This document shows, piece by piece, positions 37,357-46,461 of a stretch of DNA of 64,000 bases. Position numbers and translations under genes: made by a program. Source of the DNA: Promethearchaeota archaeon (GTDB taxonomy: Archaea; Asgardarchaeota; Lokiarchaeia; Sigyniarchaeales; SOKP01); the NCBI GenBank assembly GCA_019058245.1, contig JAHPZJ010000017.1:11134-75133 (forward strand), written 5' to 3'. How positions within the stretch are numbered: the stretch's first letter is position 1; every line of letters begins with the position of its first letter. Under the pieces are notes generated by a model that saw only the letters and a list, made by a program, of their open reading frames with translations, was not told the origin of the DNA and did no database searches.

Positions 37357-38703
37357 ATGAACCGAAAGAGAGTTATTATTATAGGTGCTCTTGGTTATGA
37401 CTTTCACCTATTTAATACTGTTTTTAAGGATAACGAAGAATATTTTATTGTAGCATTCACTATTGCGGGAGAACAAAACGTAGGCACCACAGAAGAAACC
37501 GAAAGAAAATTTCCTGCAGAGCTAGCAGGTAGTTTATATCCAAATGGAATTCCAATGGTATCAGAAGATAAATTAGAAGATTTAATAAAGAAGTATCAGG
37601 TTGACGAAGTGGTTTTTGCCTATTCTGATGTATCTCACGAAGAAGTGATGCATAAAGCATCAAGGGCACTTGCTGCTGGTGCAAATTATCGCCTGATTTC
37701 AGGTAGATTTACGCAACTTAAAGCAAATAAACCCGTAGTTGCTATCTGTGCAGTAAGAACTGGATGTGGAAAAAGTCAAGTTTCTCGAGCTACATATAGA
37801 TATTTAAAGAATAAGGGATATAAAGTCGTAGCTATTCGCGAACCAATGCCTTATGGTGATTTAGTCCAACAAAATGTCATGAGATTTGAGAATTATGATG
37901 ATCTAGATAAATATGATTGTACTATTGAAGAACGCGAGGAATATGAACCTTATATTGAGCAAGGTTTAGTTATTTATTCTGGTGTGGATTATGAAAAAAT
38001 CATACGCGAAGCTGAGAAAGAAGCCGATGTAATTATTTTTGATGGTGGAAACAACGAAATTTCATTCTACATCCCTGATCTGCTATTTATAGTAGTAGAT
38101 CCTCTTAGACCAGGACATGAAGTTTTATATCATCCTGGAGAAGTTAATGCTCGATATGCTGATGCGTTTGTAATTAATAAGATGAATAATGCGAAAGCTG
38201 AAGATGTAAAGATTGTAGAAGATAATTTAAAAGCTCTAAATCCAAATGCTACTAAAATTTTTACAAATTCAATTGTAACAGTCGAGAATGATATTGATCT
38301 AAACGGAAAAAAAGTAATTGTCGTTGAGGACGGTCCTACATTGACTCATGGCAATATGTCTATTGGAGCCGGATTTGTAGCAGCAATCAATAATGGAGCA
38401 GAAATAGTCGATCCTAGACCCTATTTAACTGGAGCAATGAAATTAGTTTTCGAAGAATTTCCCCACATAACTCAAATCGTTCCAGCAATGGGCTATAATG
38501 AACAACAGATTAAAGATATGGAAGAAACTTTAAATAATGCTGAAGCTGAAATTGTTATTGATGGTAGTCCAATAAATCTTGAAAAATTAATAAAATGTAA
38601 CAAACCAATTGTACGAGTCAATTACGATATCGAATCAATAAAAAGTCCAACAATAGAGCAAGTACTTGACAAGTTTATTGATAAATGTCTAAAGAATTCT
38701 TAA
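37357..38703 (+). CDS. cpgS: Cyclic 2,3-diphosphoglycerate synthetase family protein
   Basis: At 448 residues, it matches the cyclic 2,3-diphosphoglycerate synthetase family, which in thermophilic methanogens makes the compatible solute cDPG from 2,3-diphosphoglycerate with ATP. It has an N-terminal NAD-like fold (VIIIGALGYDFHLFN), a P-loop GTPase-like core with Walker A AVRTGCGKS at residues 132-140, FDGGNNEI as the second nucleotide motif, and GPTLTHGNMSIGAGFVAA near residue 330. Many non-thermophiles carry the gene, so the product here is uncertain. AGAGGT precedes the ATG by 8 nt. A 22-codon frame at 37274 ahead of it could be a leader but is weakly supported. It interrupts the kinase cluster. 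Confidence 0.88.
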   Translation: MNRKRVIIIGALGYDFHLFNTVFKDNEEYFIVAFTIAGEQNVGTTEETERKFPAELAGSLYPNGIPMVSEDKLEDLIKKYQVDEVVFAYSDVSHEEVMHKASRALAAGANYRLISGRFTQLKANKPVVAICAVRTGCGKSQVSRATYRYLKNKGYKVVAIREPMPYGDLVQQNVMRFENYDDLDKYDCTIEEREEYEPYIEQGLVIYSGVDYEKIIREAEKEADVIIFDGGNNEISFYIPDLLFIVVDPLRPGHEVLYHPGEVNARYADAFVINKMNNAKAEDVKIVEDNLKALNPNATKIFTNSIVTVENDIDLNGKKVIVVEDGPTLTHGNMSIGAGFVAAINNGAEIVDPRPYLTGAMKLVFEEFPHITQIVPAMGYNEQQIKDMEETLNNAEAEIVIDGSPINLEKLIKCNKPIVRVNYDIESIKSPTIEQVLDKFIDKCLKNS

Positions 38704-38889
38704 CTAAGTAATTTAAACTTTTTTTGAGATTAGGTTTTCTGTAAAATTTCTTAATCCTCAAACATATAACATAAAGAAATATTCTTATAAATATAATCCA
38801 ATATAATATTATTAGTTATATTTATGTGATTTTTTTTTTATCTGTACTAGAAAAAAGGGTTGCCTGAACTGTTTTAGGGGATTTTTAAC

Positions 38890-40023
38890 ATGGTATATAA
38901 TTTGGATGAATCTATGGAAACATTTAAAATAATTACAGAACAATCCCTCGTTGGAATAATCATAATACAAGATGGTCTATTTAAATATTTTAATGATAGA
39001 CTTACTAAAACTACAGGATATTCAGCAGAAGAGATCAAAAGATGGACTCCTAATGAATTTGCAAAAACAATTTATCCTGAAGATCGGGAATTTATTATGG
39101 AAATGGCACGTAAAAAACAAGCGGGTGATCCAGAGGTTCCCTATCAATATTCATATAGAGCGATAAGAAAGAATGGAGAAGTCTATTGGGTTGAAGTTTT
39201 TTCAAAAACTATAATTTATAAAGGGCGTCCAGCAGATTTTTTAATGGGGTATGAGATTACAGATAAGGTCAAAGCAGACCAAAAGTTAATAGAAACCAAG
39301 GAAAAATATCAAAAAGCATACCATCAAGCAGAATTCTATAAAGATCTATTTATTCATGATATAAACAATACACTTCAGAGTCTTTATTCATCTATCCAAT
39401 TGCTTGAAATAGGTTTAGAGAATATTCAAGAAAATAATGAGATGAAAGAACTCATTAATATTATGGATAGACAGATCAAAAGGGGTGTAAATTTAATCTC
39501 TAATGTTCGTAAACTATCTCAATTGGAAGAACATGAAATTTCTATTAGGGAAATAGATCTCCTTGAATTTTTAAAACGATCTATCGAATTTATAAAGAAT
39601 TCATTTCAAGAGAGGAAAATTCAAATCAAAATTGATGTATTTAATGAGAAGATGTTAGTAAAAGGTAATGAGTTACTTCAAGATGTATTCGAGAATATTC
39701 TTATCAACTCAGTGAGACATAATAATAATGATATTGTAGAAATAATAATAAAAACTTTACAAATAGAACAAGATGATACAACCTACTATAAACTTGAGTT
39801 TATTGACAATGGAATTGGCATTGAGGATCAGCGTAAGGAAAGCGTATTAAGTCGGGCAGATCTCGATTCTAAAACTACTTATGGAATGGGATTAGGGTTA
39901 TCATTAGTTAAAAAAATCATTGAGAATTTTGGAGGAAAAATTTGGATTGAGGATAGAGTTAAAAATGATTACTCTAAGGGAATTAATGTAAATTTATTAC
40001 TGTCAGAGTATGTTTCTTCATAA
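38890..40023 (+). CDS. Cytoplasmic PAS-domain histidine kinase with one PAS module
   Basis: The shortest kinase of the cluster (377 residues): one PAS/PAC module (residues 5-128), phosphoacceptor H156 in FIHDINNTLQSL, then a HATPase domain (VFENILINSVRHNNND, DNGIGI, GMGLGLSLVKKIIENFGG). AGGGG lies about 10 nt before the ATG. Unlike its two paralogues it has no intact response regulator behind it: the sequence immediately after the stop is a decayed receiver gene (40020-40145). It may therefore signal through one of the other two receivers, or be losing its function. Confidence 0.92.
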   Translation: MVYNLDESMETFKIITEQSLVGIIIIQDGLFKYFNDRLTKTTGYSAEEIKRWTPNEFAKTIYPEDREFIMEMARKKQAGDPEVPYQYSYRAIRKNGEVYWVEVFSKTIIYKGRPADFLMGYEITDKVKADQKLIETKEKYQKAYHQAEFYKDLFIHDINNTLQSLYSSIQLLEIGLENIQENNEMKELINIMDRQIKRGVNLISNVRKLSQLEEHEISIREIDLLEFLKRSIEFIKNSFQERKIQIKIDVFNEKMLVKGNELLQDVFENILINSVRHNNNDIVEIIIKTLQIEQDDTTYYKLEFIDNGIGIEDQRKESVLSRADLDSKTTYGMGLGLSLVKKIIENFGGKIWIEDRVKNDYSKGINVNLLLSEYVSS

Positions 40024-40145
40024 ACAAAATTTTTATAGTAGATCATGATACAGACTGACTTTCGATTTTAGTTTAAAAATAACATGATTTTATTCTTATC
40101 GGTTATCTAATGCCAAAGATTAAACTCGATATGTGCGTTATTTAA
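40020..40145 (+). pseudogene. Decayed response-regulator gene
   Basis: The codons right after the third kinase read (I/M)NKIFIVDHDTD followed by a stop, which aligns with the paralogous receivers' start (TTVLIVDDDTD). After about 30 noisy bases, 40083-40145 reads HDFILIGYLMPKIKLDMCVI, aligning with PDIILMDHRMPKKNGLE around the phospho-acceptor of the intact receivers. The phosphoacceptor aspartate is replaced by glycine, a segment of roughly 80-90 bases between the two blocks is lost, and the C-terminal half is gone. This is a clear remnant of the kinase-receiver unit found twice upstream. Confidence 0.8.
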
Positions 40146-40169
40146 ATAATATTTAGTTCTTAAGACTCA

Positions 40170-40682
40170 TTAGCTCTTTACGTTCTTTTTCATTTTTAAA
40201 AGATAAAGAACATAAATCACTAGTCCTATTGCAAATACACCAATATCCATTAATAAAGCTCCAACCCAAGTACTATATACTCCAAGGCCAATATTTACTG
40301 CATCATCGAAGAGAAGTGGAACTCCAGTTGCGTTGGGGTCTATAGCACTCATTGGCCAACCTATTAAGTCTAAAATCCAATGACTAAAAACTACAAGGCC
40401 AATGATAATGCTTATATTCATTATTTCCTTACTCCATATTGTTGAAATATTTTCCGAATTTTTCCTTGATTTTAGATTAAAAGTAATGAGTGTCGTAATA
40501 AAAAAAGCGATTAATGACCAAATGATTGACATAAAAAGTCCATGAGTTATCCATAGAGCAAATATAAAAATAAAAGATAGAAGATCCAGAACCATAGAGC
40601 TTAATAATAGCGCCCAGAGAGGTATTTGAGGAGCAAAACGTTTGGTTGCTAAACCTATTCCAAGATGAGCTAAAGCAGGCAT
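40170..40682 (-). CDS. Polytopic membrane protein, DUF457/YdjM-like
   Basis: A 170-residue protein with four or five hydrophobic segments (about residues 20-40, 45-68, 88-108, 125-155). The opening MPALAHLGIGLATKRFAPQIPLWALLLSSMVLDL and the internal FSHWILD fit the family of membrane-bound putative metal hydrolases (DUF457/YdjM-like), where His and Asp residues near membrane ends are conserved. Its activity is unknown. It is the only minus-strand gene between the kinases and the AOR cluster. Start ATG 40682. Confidence 0.6.
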   Translation of the reverse strand: MPALAHLGIGLATKRFAPQIPLWALLLSSMVLDLLSFIFIFALWITHGLFMSIIWSLIAFFITTLITFNLKSRKNSENISTIWSKEIMNISIIIGLVVFSHWILDLIGWPMSAIDPNATGVPLLFDDAVNIGLGVYSTWVGALLMDIGVFAIGLVIYVLYLLKMKKNVKS

Positions 40683-40838
40683 ATGATATAAAAATTTATA
40701 ATATTAAAAAATATTGATTAGTCCATTTTTTAATATTTGATAAGTTAAATAATATTTAATTCTATAGGCTCATTTAATCATCTATACTTTAAAATGATGT
40801 TTTTGATTTAGTAATTAAGACTTGGTAGTAGGAAATTT

Positions 40839-43019
40839 ATGATTCTAGCAGAAAAAAAATATAAAATCCAAGAAATCCAAAGAGGGTATGTAAATCGGAC
40901 TCTATATATCAATCTTAGTAGAAATGAAATTTCTATAAAGCCTGTTTCTGAAGAAATGAAAGATAAATTTATTGGAGGAAAGGGCTTTGATTTATGGCTT
41001 ATGTGGAACTCTCTTCCAAAAGATCAAATTGTAAAATGGGATGATCCTGAGAATGAGATTTGCATATCTTCAGGTCCATTAGGGGGGAGTATTTTTTATC
41101 CAGGTTCTGGAAAGTCAATTGTTACTTCAATATCTCCTCTAACAGGCATTATTATCGATTCTAATGTTGGAGGATACTTCGGACCTTATCTTAAATTTTC
41201 AGGTTTTGACGCATTAGAAATACAAGGAAAAGCGAAAAAAGATGTTGTCATTTATATTGATGGTATTGAGGGAATAATTCAAATTGAAGAAGTTGAAGAT
41301 TCTGAGAATTTATCAGAATTTTCTCATGAACTTACTCAACAATTAACAGAGAAGTATGCTATAGATGATGCGGAAAAAAGACAAATCTCTGTCGTTAGCA
41401 GTGGTCCAGCAGCTAAACATTCAAAGTGGGGGATGTTAAATTTCTCGTGGTATTCAACAATGCGCAAACATGCTTCTGTTAAGCAAGCAGGTAGAGGGGG
41501 AATAGGAACTGTATTTAGAAATAAAACTATAAGAGCATTAGTTTGTCGTTCTCCCAGCGTTTCAATAAGATCAAATAATCCAGCGGATTTAGAAACTGCG
41601 CGAGAACTTGGAAAGATTCATAGTAAAGATATTATGGATGTGGATCCTTTACAGAATGAAATGCGAAGAGTTGGAACGGGTTATTTACCAGATATTATGA
41701 ATGTCGTTGATCTACTTCCAACCGAGAACTTTCGATATGGTTCTCATAAAGAAATTAAAGATAAAAATATATCTTATAGTCGTGAAGAAATGCGAAAGGT
41801 TTATCATGTCAAAGAAGGAACGGATGGATGCTGGATTGGGTGCACTATGAGTTGTTCACATTATACAACGGGTCATAAAGTTTTGACAGGTCCTTTTAAA
41901 GGTCAAGAAGTAATTGTAGATGGTCCAGAATATGAAACTATAGCGGGGTGTGGATCAAATTGGGGAGTATGGGATGTAAAATGGGTTCTTGAAGTTAATT
42001 TTTATTGTGATACCTATGGTTTAGACACCATTTCTGTCGGGACAGGAATTGCTTTTGTTATGGAATGCTATGAGAAAGGTATTCTAAACAAAGAAATCAC
42101 GGGAAACCTTGAACTTAAATTTGGAAATGCTGAAGCTGCTTTAGAGTTAATACATCAGATGGCACGAGGAGATGGTTTTGGTGTAATTGTAGGAAAAGGA
42201 ATTAGGGAAATGAAAAAATTTTTTACCGAAAACTATGGTGGTAATCCTCAGTTTCTTAATGACATAGGGATGGAGCACAAAGGATTAGAATTTTCAGAAT
42301 ATATGACAAAAGAATCACTCGCTCAGCAAGGAGGATATGGATTAGCTCTTAAAGGGCCACAACATGATGAAGCATGGTTAATTTTTGAGGATATGGTAAG
42401 AAATACAATTCCAACTTTTGAAGATAAAGCAAAAGCTTTACGCTGGTTCCCTTATTGGAGGACCTGGTTCTCTTTAAATGGACTTTGTAAGCTCCCTTGG
42501 AACGATGCTATTGGCCCTCAAAATAAAGAACTTCCAATAAAAGATCCTGAAACAGGAGAGCTTCTCCAAGCTCGTGTTCCTTATCATGTTGAATGGTATG
42601 CCAAATATTTTTCAGCAGTTACAGGAAGAATCTCGACTCCAGATGATCTTATCATGATGTCAGAGAGAGTATACAATTTTCAGAGAATTTTTAATATTCG
42701 TTTGGGACAAGGGTTGCGTTCTGGAGACTCTAATTTACCATATAGATCAATGGGACCAGTTACAACCTTAGAATATGAAAGTCGTCAAGAAAGATATGAT
42801 GATCAACTTAAAGAATTAGGATTTGATCTATCAGATAAAAATACAGAAGAAAAAATAATGATTCTTCGAAAACATCGTGTTGAACAATATTCAAGACTTC
42901 AAGATGCCGTTTATAAGGAACGTGGATGGAATTTGAAAGGCTGTCCTACAATAGAAAAAATAAAAGAGTTAGGGATTAATTATGAAGATATTATGTCTAT
43001 AATTAAATTATATCAATAA
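40839..43019 (+). CDS. Aldehyde:ferredoxin oxidoreductase family enzyme (tungstopterin)
   Basis: At 726 residues this is a long member of the AOR family, which oxidises aldehydes to acids with a bis-tungstopterin and passes electrons through a [4Fe-4S] cluster to ferredoxin. The N-terminal domain shows GYVNRTLYINLS and FIGGKGFDLWL and, later, GPLGGSIFYPGSGKS. Cluster ligands are C331, C335 and C339 (CWIGCTMSC) and C550 (LNGLCKLPW). The first spacing is CxxxC instead of the CxxC of the classic Pyrococcus enzyme, a feature of the AOR-like group that includes BamB-type proteins. AGGAA precedes the ATG by 4 nt. It heads a same-strand cluster with amine-dehydrogenase subunits and ornithine/carbamoyl-phosphate genes, so an amino-acid-derived aldehyde is a likely substrate. 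Confidence 0.9.
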   Translation: MILAEKKYKIQEIQRGYVNRTLYINLSRNEISIKPVSEEMKDKFIGGKGFDLWLMWNSLPKDQIVKWDDPENEICISSGPLGGSIFYPGSGKSIVTSISPLTGIIIDSNVGGYFGPYLKFSGFDALEIQGKAKKDVVIYIDGIEGIIQIEEVEDSENLSEFSHELTQQLTEKYAIDDAEKRQISVVSSGPAAKHSKWGMLNFSWYSTMRKHASVKQAGRGGIGTVFRNKTIRALVCRSPSVSIRSNNPADLETARELGKIHSKDIMDVDPLQNEMRRVGTGYLPDIMNVVDLLPTENFRYGSHKEIKDKNISYSREEMRKVYHVKEGTDGCWIGCTMSCSHYTTGHKVLTGPFKGQEVIVDGPEYETIAGCGSNWGVWDVKWVLEVNFYCDTYGLDTISVGTGIAFVMECYEKGILNKEITGNLELKFGNAEAALELIHQMARGDGFGVIVGKGIREMKKFFTENYGGNPQFLNDIGMEHKGLEFSEYMTKESLAQQGGYGLALKGPQHDEAWLIFEDMVRNTIPTFEDKAKALRWFPYWRTWFSLNGLCKLPWNDAIGPQNKELPIKDPETGELLQARVPYHVEWYAKYFSAVTGRISTPDDLIMMSERVYNFQRIFNIRLGQGLRSGDSNLPYRSMGPVTTLEYESRQERYDDQLKELGFDLSDKNTEEKIMILRKHRVEQYSRLQDAVYKERGWNLKGCPTIEKIKELGINYEDIMSIIKLYQ

Positions 43020-43122
43020 TTATAAATCTTTTAAATTAAATCATTCCTATATTAATCTTTTCTATAATTTTGCATAGTTATATTTATTAATTATAAATAT
43101 TTAGATTATAATCCGAAATGAA

Positions 43123-45207
43123 ATGGACGATATAAAAAAGCATCCTATTTTAGATATACAAAAAAGAAAAAAGATTTCTTTTATTTTTAACGGTGAAAAA
43201 TTAATTGGATTTGAGGGAATGGTTATATCTTCAGCACTTTTTTTAAATAAAATAAAAATTTTTGGTCATCATATTAAAGATAATAGCCCTCAAGGTATAT
43301 TTTGTGCTAATGGGCAATGTGCTCAATGTAATGTAATTGTGAATAGTATTCCTGTAAAAGCATGTATGACTATTCTTAAGGAAGGTATGAGAATAGAAAG
43401 TTGTGATGGATTACCAGAGCTGCCTGCTGAAGATAATGAAGTAAATGTAAGCAATGCTGAAGTTGTTGAAATCGAAGTACTTATAATAGGTGCAGGTCCT
43501 GCAGGATTATCTGCTACAAAGATTTTAGGAGAACATAAGGTTAAAGTGATTTTAGTTGATGATAAGGGTAAACTTGGGGGTAAATTAGTTCTTCAAACAC
43601 ATAAATTCTTTGGTTCTCAGAAAGATGTATATGCTGGAAAACGTGGAATAGATATTGCTAAAATTTTAAGTAATTCTATTGAAGCTAATTCAAATGTTCA
43701 GATTTGGCTAAATAGTGTATGTTTAGCAGTATTTAGTGATGGGTTAGTTGGAATCTTGAAGAATAATAAAGAATATGTCTTAATAAAACCTAAATTTTTG
43801 TTTATTGCTACTGGAGCCAGAGAAAAACAGTTAGTTTTTCCGGGAAATACATTACCAGGAGTATATGGTGCTGGTGCCTTTCAAACTCTAGTTAATCGTG
43901 ATTTAATAAAGGCAGCAGATAAAATTTTCATTATAGGAGGAGGTAATGTAGGCTTAATTGCAGGATATCATGCAATCCAAGCAGGTATAGAAGTGGTTGG
44001 TTTAATTGAAGCTTTACCTCAGTGTACCGGATATAAAGTACATGAAAATAAACTTAGAAGATTAGGTGTTCCAATTTATACTCGTCATGTTATTATTTCA
44101 GCTAATGGTAAAAAAAATGTAGAATCTACAACAATTGCAGAAATTGATGATAATTCTAAAGTAATTTCTGGATCTGAAAAGACATATGCCTGTGATACCA
44201 TTTTAATTGCCGTAGGATTAAATCCAGTCAATGAACTTTATCAAAAAGCAAAAGATTTTGAATTCAAAGTATGGGAAGCTGGAGATGCTCAAGAAATTGC
44301 AGAGGCTTCAGCTGCAATATTTACAGGGAAAATTGAAGCTTTAAAGATACTTAAAGAAATTGGGATTGAATTTTCTGAAAATATCAGCGAATTAGAAGAA
44401 TCCGCTAATTTAATGAAAACTAAACCTCCACAGCCAATAAAAACTGAAATAAAATTTAAAGAAGAGGGCATATATCCTGTTTTTTATTGTAATCAAGAGA
44501 TACCATGTAATCCATGTACTACTGTATGTGAGCATGAACAAATTGAAACTATTGATGATTTGATAACACAATTACCTTATTTTAAGAATGAAAAAGAGTG
44601 TATTGGATGTGGAAAGTGTGTTGCTGTATGTCCAGGATTAGCTGTTGTATTAATAGATTATCGCAAAGATCGAAATAATCTATTAGTTACTTTTCCCTTT
44701 GAATTAACAGAGGATAAATTAGAGAAAGGACAAAAAGTTATTGTTGTTAGTAATGATGAGGAATTAGGTACATTTGAAATTCATAGAGCTCGAATTTTAA
44801 AAGACTATCCTAAAACTCAATTAGTTACCATAAAATTGCCTTCTAAAATTGCAAAACAAGCAGTAGCAATTAAACTATTTCAAACCAAATTCAATGAACC
44901 AATAGATTTATATCAAAAAACCTTAACTGATGATGATACAATAGTATGTAGATGTGAACGTGTGTCAGTAGGAGAAGTTCGAAAATGGATACGTTCAGGA
45001 GTGAAGGATTTCAATGAATTAAAAGCATTGACTAAAGTAGGAATGGGCGCTTGCGGAGGTAAAACTTGTACACCGTTAATTGAAAGAATATTTCGAGAGG
45101 AAGGTATCGCAATTGAAGATATTATACATGGAACAAAACGTCCTCTATTTATTGAAGTTCCGATGGGTATATTCGCTAATGCTAAAAATAAAAATGAGGA
45201 ACTCTAA
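43123..45207 (+). CDS. HcnA-HcnB-like FAD/iron-sulfur subunit of an amine or imino-acid dehydrogenase
   Basis: A 694-residue fusion. Residues 15-105 are a [2Fe-2S] ferredoxin-like domain (CANGQCAQCNVIV, later C in VKACM). Residues 118-440 are a pyridine-nucleotide-disulfide oxidoreductase FAD domain (IGAGPAGLSATKIL; IIGGGNVGLIAGYHA). Residues 460-520 hold cysteines including CIGCGKCVAVCPG, a [4Fe-4S] site. Residues 610-670 are a BFD-like [2Fe-2S] domain (CRCERVSVGEVRKWI, MGACGGKTC). This corresponds to HcnA plus HcnB of hydrogen cyanide synthase, and to the alpha subunits of opine oxidase, hydroxyproline dehydrogenase and archaeal dye-linked proline dehydrogenase. It forms a complex with the DadA-like protein of the next gene, whose ATG follows this stop directly. 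Cyanide production itself is not implied. Confidence 0.88.
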   Translation: MDDIKKHPILDIQKRKKISFIFNGEKLIGFEGMVISSALFLNKIKIFGHHIKDNSPQGIFCANGQCAQCNVIVNSIPVKACMTILKEGMRIESCDGLPELPAEDNEVNVSNAEVVEIEVLIIGAGPAGLSATKILGEHKVKVILVDDKGKLGGKLVLQTHKFFGSQKDVYAGKRGIDIAKILSNSIEANSNVQIWLNSVCLAVFSDGLVGILKNNKEYVLIKPKFLFIATGAREKQLVFPGNTLPGVYGAGAFQTLVNRDLIKAADKIFIIGGGNVGLIAGYHAIQAGIEVVGLIEALPQCTGYKVHENKLRRLGVPIYTRHVIISANGKKNVESTTIAEIDDNSKVISGSEKTYACDTILIAVGLNPVNELYQKAKDFEFKVWEAGDAQEIAEASAAIFTGKIEALKILKEIGIEFSENISELEESANLMKTKPPQPIKTEIKFKEEGIYPVFYCNQEIPCNPCTTVCEHEQIETIDDLITQLPYFKNEKECIGCGKCVAVCPGLAVVLIDYRKDRNNLLVTFPFELTEDKLEKGQKVIVVSNDEELGTFEIHRARILKDYPKTQLVTIKLPSKIAKQAVAIKLFQTKFNEPIDLYQKTLTDDDTIVCRCERVSVGEVRKWIRSGVKDFNELKALTKVGMGACGGKTCTPLIERIFREEGIAIEDIIHGTKRPLFIEVPMGIFANAKNKNEEL

Positions 45208-46374
45208 ATGGTTGAATATGATGTGATCATTATAGGTGCGGGTAGTGTTGGTGTTCCTACGGCTTTAGCTACTGCAAATGATGGATTAAAAACACTCGTA
45301 ATTGATTCACTGCCCTCAGTAGCACAAGCAGATAATAAACATGCTATTGGGGGAATTAGAGCTACTCACTCTCATAAAGGAAAAATATGGTTATGTCAAA
45401 GATCAATTGAAATTTTCTCTTCTTGGGAAGAACGATATGGAGATGATATTTGGTGGACTCAGGGAGGTTATACATTTTTAGCATTTACAAAAGAACATGA
45501 AAATCAGTTAAAGGAAACTGTAAAACTTCAAAAAAGTTATGGATTAAATATTAATTATGTTAATGCAAATAAAATTAAGAATTTAATACCAGGTATCAAT
45601 GATGATAATCTATTAGGGGGAACACATAGCCCTGAAGATGGTAATGCTTCCCCTCTATTATCATTACATGCATTTTTTCGAAGATCAAAAAATTTAGGAG
45701 CAAAATATCAATTCAAAGAAAAAGTTACAGATATATTAACTAAAAATAATAGAGTAATTGGGATCAAAACTACAAGAAGCCAATATAAAACACAATCAAT
45801 TATTAATGCCGCAGGCGCTCATGCTAAAGAAATTGGAAATATGATTGGCATAGATACTCCAATAGAACCAGAATCACATGAAGCAGGAATAACAGAACCA
45901 GTAAAAAAATTCTTTACTCCAATGGTAGTGGATATTAGTGTTTGTTATGATCCCAAATTTGGAAACTCGAGGAATTATTATTTCTATCAAAATAAAGAGG
46001 GTAAAATACTTTTTTGTATAACTCCCGATCCAAATATTATAGGAATGGATCGTAATGAAACTAGCTCTTTTCTACCTCAGATCTCCAAGAGAATGATCCA
46101 ACTTATTCCACGATTAAGGAACATAAAAGTAAGACGAACATGGCGAGGATTATATCCAATGACACCTGATGGGAATCCAATCATAGGAAAAGTAGATGAG
46201 ATGAAAGGATATTTTAATGCTATTGGAATGTGTGGTCAAGGATTTATGCTAGGACCTGGATTAGGAGAACTTCTCAGTCGTATTTTAACAGATAAAGAAA
46301 CTTCGAGAGATAAAGAGATCTTAGAAACTCTCTGTCATAATCGTGATTTTAGTATAGAAGAAGAATTAAAATAA
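45208..46374 (+). CDS. DadA/HcnC-like FAD-dependent amine or imino-acid dehydrogenase
   Basis: The 388-residue catalytic FAD subunit has the N-terminal dinucleotide motif IIIGAGSVGVPTALATA, KHAIGGIRATHSHKG in the FAD/substrate region, and the C-terminal GNPIIGKVDEMKGYFNAIGMCGQGFMLGPGLGELLSR typical of the DAO superfamily. Close functional types are the beta subunits of dye-linked L-proline dehydrogenase, D-hydroxyproline dehydrogenase, opine oxidase and HcnC. Start ATG 45208 immediately follows the partner's stop with GAGGAA upstream, so the pair is translated together. The exact substrate cannot be read from sequence; the downstream ornithine genes favour proline, hydroxyproline or an N-substituted arginine/ornithine. 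Confidence 0.87.
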   Translation: MVEYDVIIIGAGSVGVPTALATANDGLKTLVIDSLPSVAQADNKHAIGGIRATHSHKGKIWLCQRSIEIFSSWEERYGDDIWWTQGGYTFLAFTKEHENQLKETVKLQKSYGLNINYVNANKIKNLIPGINDDNLLGGTHSPEDGNASPLLSLHAFFRRSKNLGAKYQFKEKVTDILTKNNRVIGIKTTRSQYKTQSIINAAGAHAKEIGNMIGIDTPIEPESHEAGITEPVKKFFTPMVVDISVCYDPKFGNSRNYYFYQNKEGKILFCITPDPNIIGMDRNETSSFLPQISKRMIQLIPRLRNIKVRRTWRGLYPMTPDGNPIIGKVDEMKGYFNAIGMCGQGFMLGPGLGELLSRILTDKETSRDKEILETLCHNRDFSIEEELK

Positions 46375-46433
46375 CTATTTTAAAAGAAATAAACTCAACT
46401 GATTTATATCAAGTATTTCTTTTTAATACTTAA

Positions 46434-46443
46434 TTATAATAAA
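46434..46443 (+). promoter_or_regulatory. TATA-like box before the carbamoyltransferase gene
   Basis: TTATAATAAA is centred about 24 nt before the ATG of a gene with no Shine-Dalgarno, the geometry of an archaeal TATA box on a leaderless transcript. Confidence 0.35.
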
Positions 46444-46461
46444 AAATTCAAAATCGTTAAA

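Noticed and set aside
43123..46374. Hydrogen cyanide synthase (HcnABC)
   Set aside because: The fold match is real, but the same subunits occur in proline, hydroxyproline and opine dehydrogenases; gene context supports amino-acid catabolism and not cyanide production.
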